Of a DNA stretch of 41,197 nucleotides, positions 40,994 to 41,197 are shown piece after piece; the stretch's first letter is position 1; each line of letters starts with the position of its first letter. The position numbers and the translations under genes are program-made. The notes under the pieces are model-generated. The model did not search any database and was not told the origin of the DNA. It worked only from the letters and a program-made list of their open reading frames with translations. Source of the DNA: Akkermansia sp. (lineage in GTDB: Bacteria; Verrucomicrobiota; Verrucomicrobiia; Verrucomicrobiales; Akkermansiaceae); contig JAFWZG010000036.1 of assembly GCA_017517385.1 (NCBI GenBank), positions 1-41,197 on the forward strand, given 5' to 3'.

Positions 40994-41036
40994 AAGCCGG
41001 GCGCCGCTCATCATGGCCGCGCCCGGCTTTCTTTTT
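40994..41036 (+). terminator. Strong terminator, probably of patB
   Basis: AAGCCGGGCGC (40994-41004) pairs with GCGCCCGGCTT (41019-41029), followed by TCTTTTT. It lies between the two repeat copies, so it could also end a short transcript that starts inside copy A. Confidence 0.85.
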
Positions 41037-41039
41037 CAG

Positions 41040-41197
41040 CACATGTGTCCCAAAGCTTGGGGGAATATAGCCATTGTGTACACAAAATCAGCGTGTTTTG
41101 CCGAATTCTCCTTGGCCGGGTATCATACAGTCCGTTCATTGGCACAATTTTTCTTTTATCCCAACATCGGCGTAAGCCGCTTACTTTTAATTCGTAA
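41040..41197. repeat. 158-bp repeat, copy B (ends at window edge)
   Basis: Second copy of the block at 40784-40941, with the same length and block spacing. The hairpin stem CGGC/GCCG is kept while its loop changes from GTTA to GTAA. Whether further copies follow cannot be seen. Confidence 0.75.

Noticed and set aside
40784..41197. Integron attC sites or a CRISPR array
   Set aside because: The core sites do not match GTTRRRY/RYYYAAC consistently in both copies. The repeats are long, diverged and only two, without short unique spacers.
1..41197. tRNA or rRNA genes
   Set aside because: No cloverleaf-like or rRNA-like stretch was noticed in any gap; gaps are explained by promoters, terminators and repeats.

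Overview
This window looks like a chromosomal segment of a gut-type Verrucomicrobiota, most likely an Akkermansia relative. That placement is inferred from gene content, not from a marker gene. The supporting genes are a secreted GH84-type N-acetylglucosaminidase, L-fucose mutarotase, a GT10 fucosyltransferase-like enzyme, a three-domain IspG, a pyrophosphate-dependent phosphofructokinase, many small Sec/lipobox proteins, and few Shine-Dalgarno sequences.

Layout. 1-900: 5'-truncated IS630-type transposase. 1013-1186: hairpin-rich non-coding stretch. 1241-7411 (-): very large RHS/YD-repeat protein with an AT-richer, probably exchanged C-terminal toxin-like tail and no visible immunity gene. 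7748-8725 (+): GT10-like glycosyltransferase. 8813-10558 (-): ispG. 10684-12275 (+): Pro/Ala-rich lipoprotein and tyrA. 12404-13259 (-): two small lipoproteins. 13455-15009 (+): fucU, queD-like and bioG-like genes. 15165-19241 (+): HAD phosphatase, GH84 glycosidase and lipoprotein. 19355-20605 (-): pfp. 20802-21752 (+): Pro/Ala-rich lipoprotein. 21847-25561 (-): leuA, pth and two hypotheticals. 25708-26517 (-): TPR lipoprotein. 26518-27528: about 1 kb of AT-rich DNA without a credible gene. 27529-31076 (+): pheA, holB, yicC, gmk. 31193-39488 (+): type I restriction-modification locus, hsdM - hsdS1 - tyrosine recombinase - hsdS2 - hsdR. 39601-40755 (+): patB/malY-like aminotransferase. 40784-41197: two diverged 158-bp repeat copies exactly 256 bp apart, cut by the window edge.

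How the genes work together. Aromatic amino-acid synthesis (tyrA, pheA), leucine synthesis (leuA), isoprenoid synthesis (ispG), glycolysis (pfp), nucleotide metabolism (gmk), replication (holB) and translation quality control (pth) form the housekeeping background. GH84, fucU and perhaps the GT10 enzyme point to handling of host-type glycans. Accessory modules are the RHS protein next to an IS and the type I R-M locus. That locus carries its own recombinase between two different specificity genes that share three direct repeats, so it looks built to change its DNA target.

A recurring feature is that good -35/-10 promoters end only 6-12 bp before the start codon (ispG, the 20802 lipoprotein, fucU, pheA, the recombinase and possibly the RHS gene), which suggests leaderless or nearly leaderless mRNAs. 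All calls come from reading the sequence; no database search was run.
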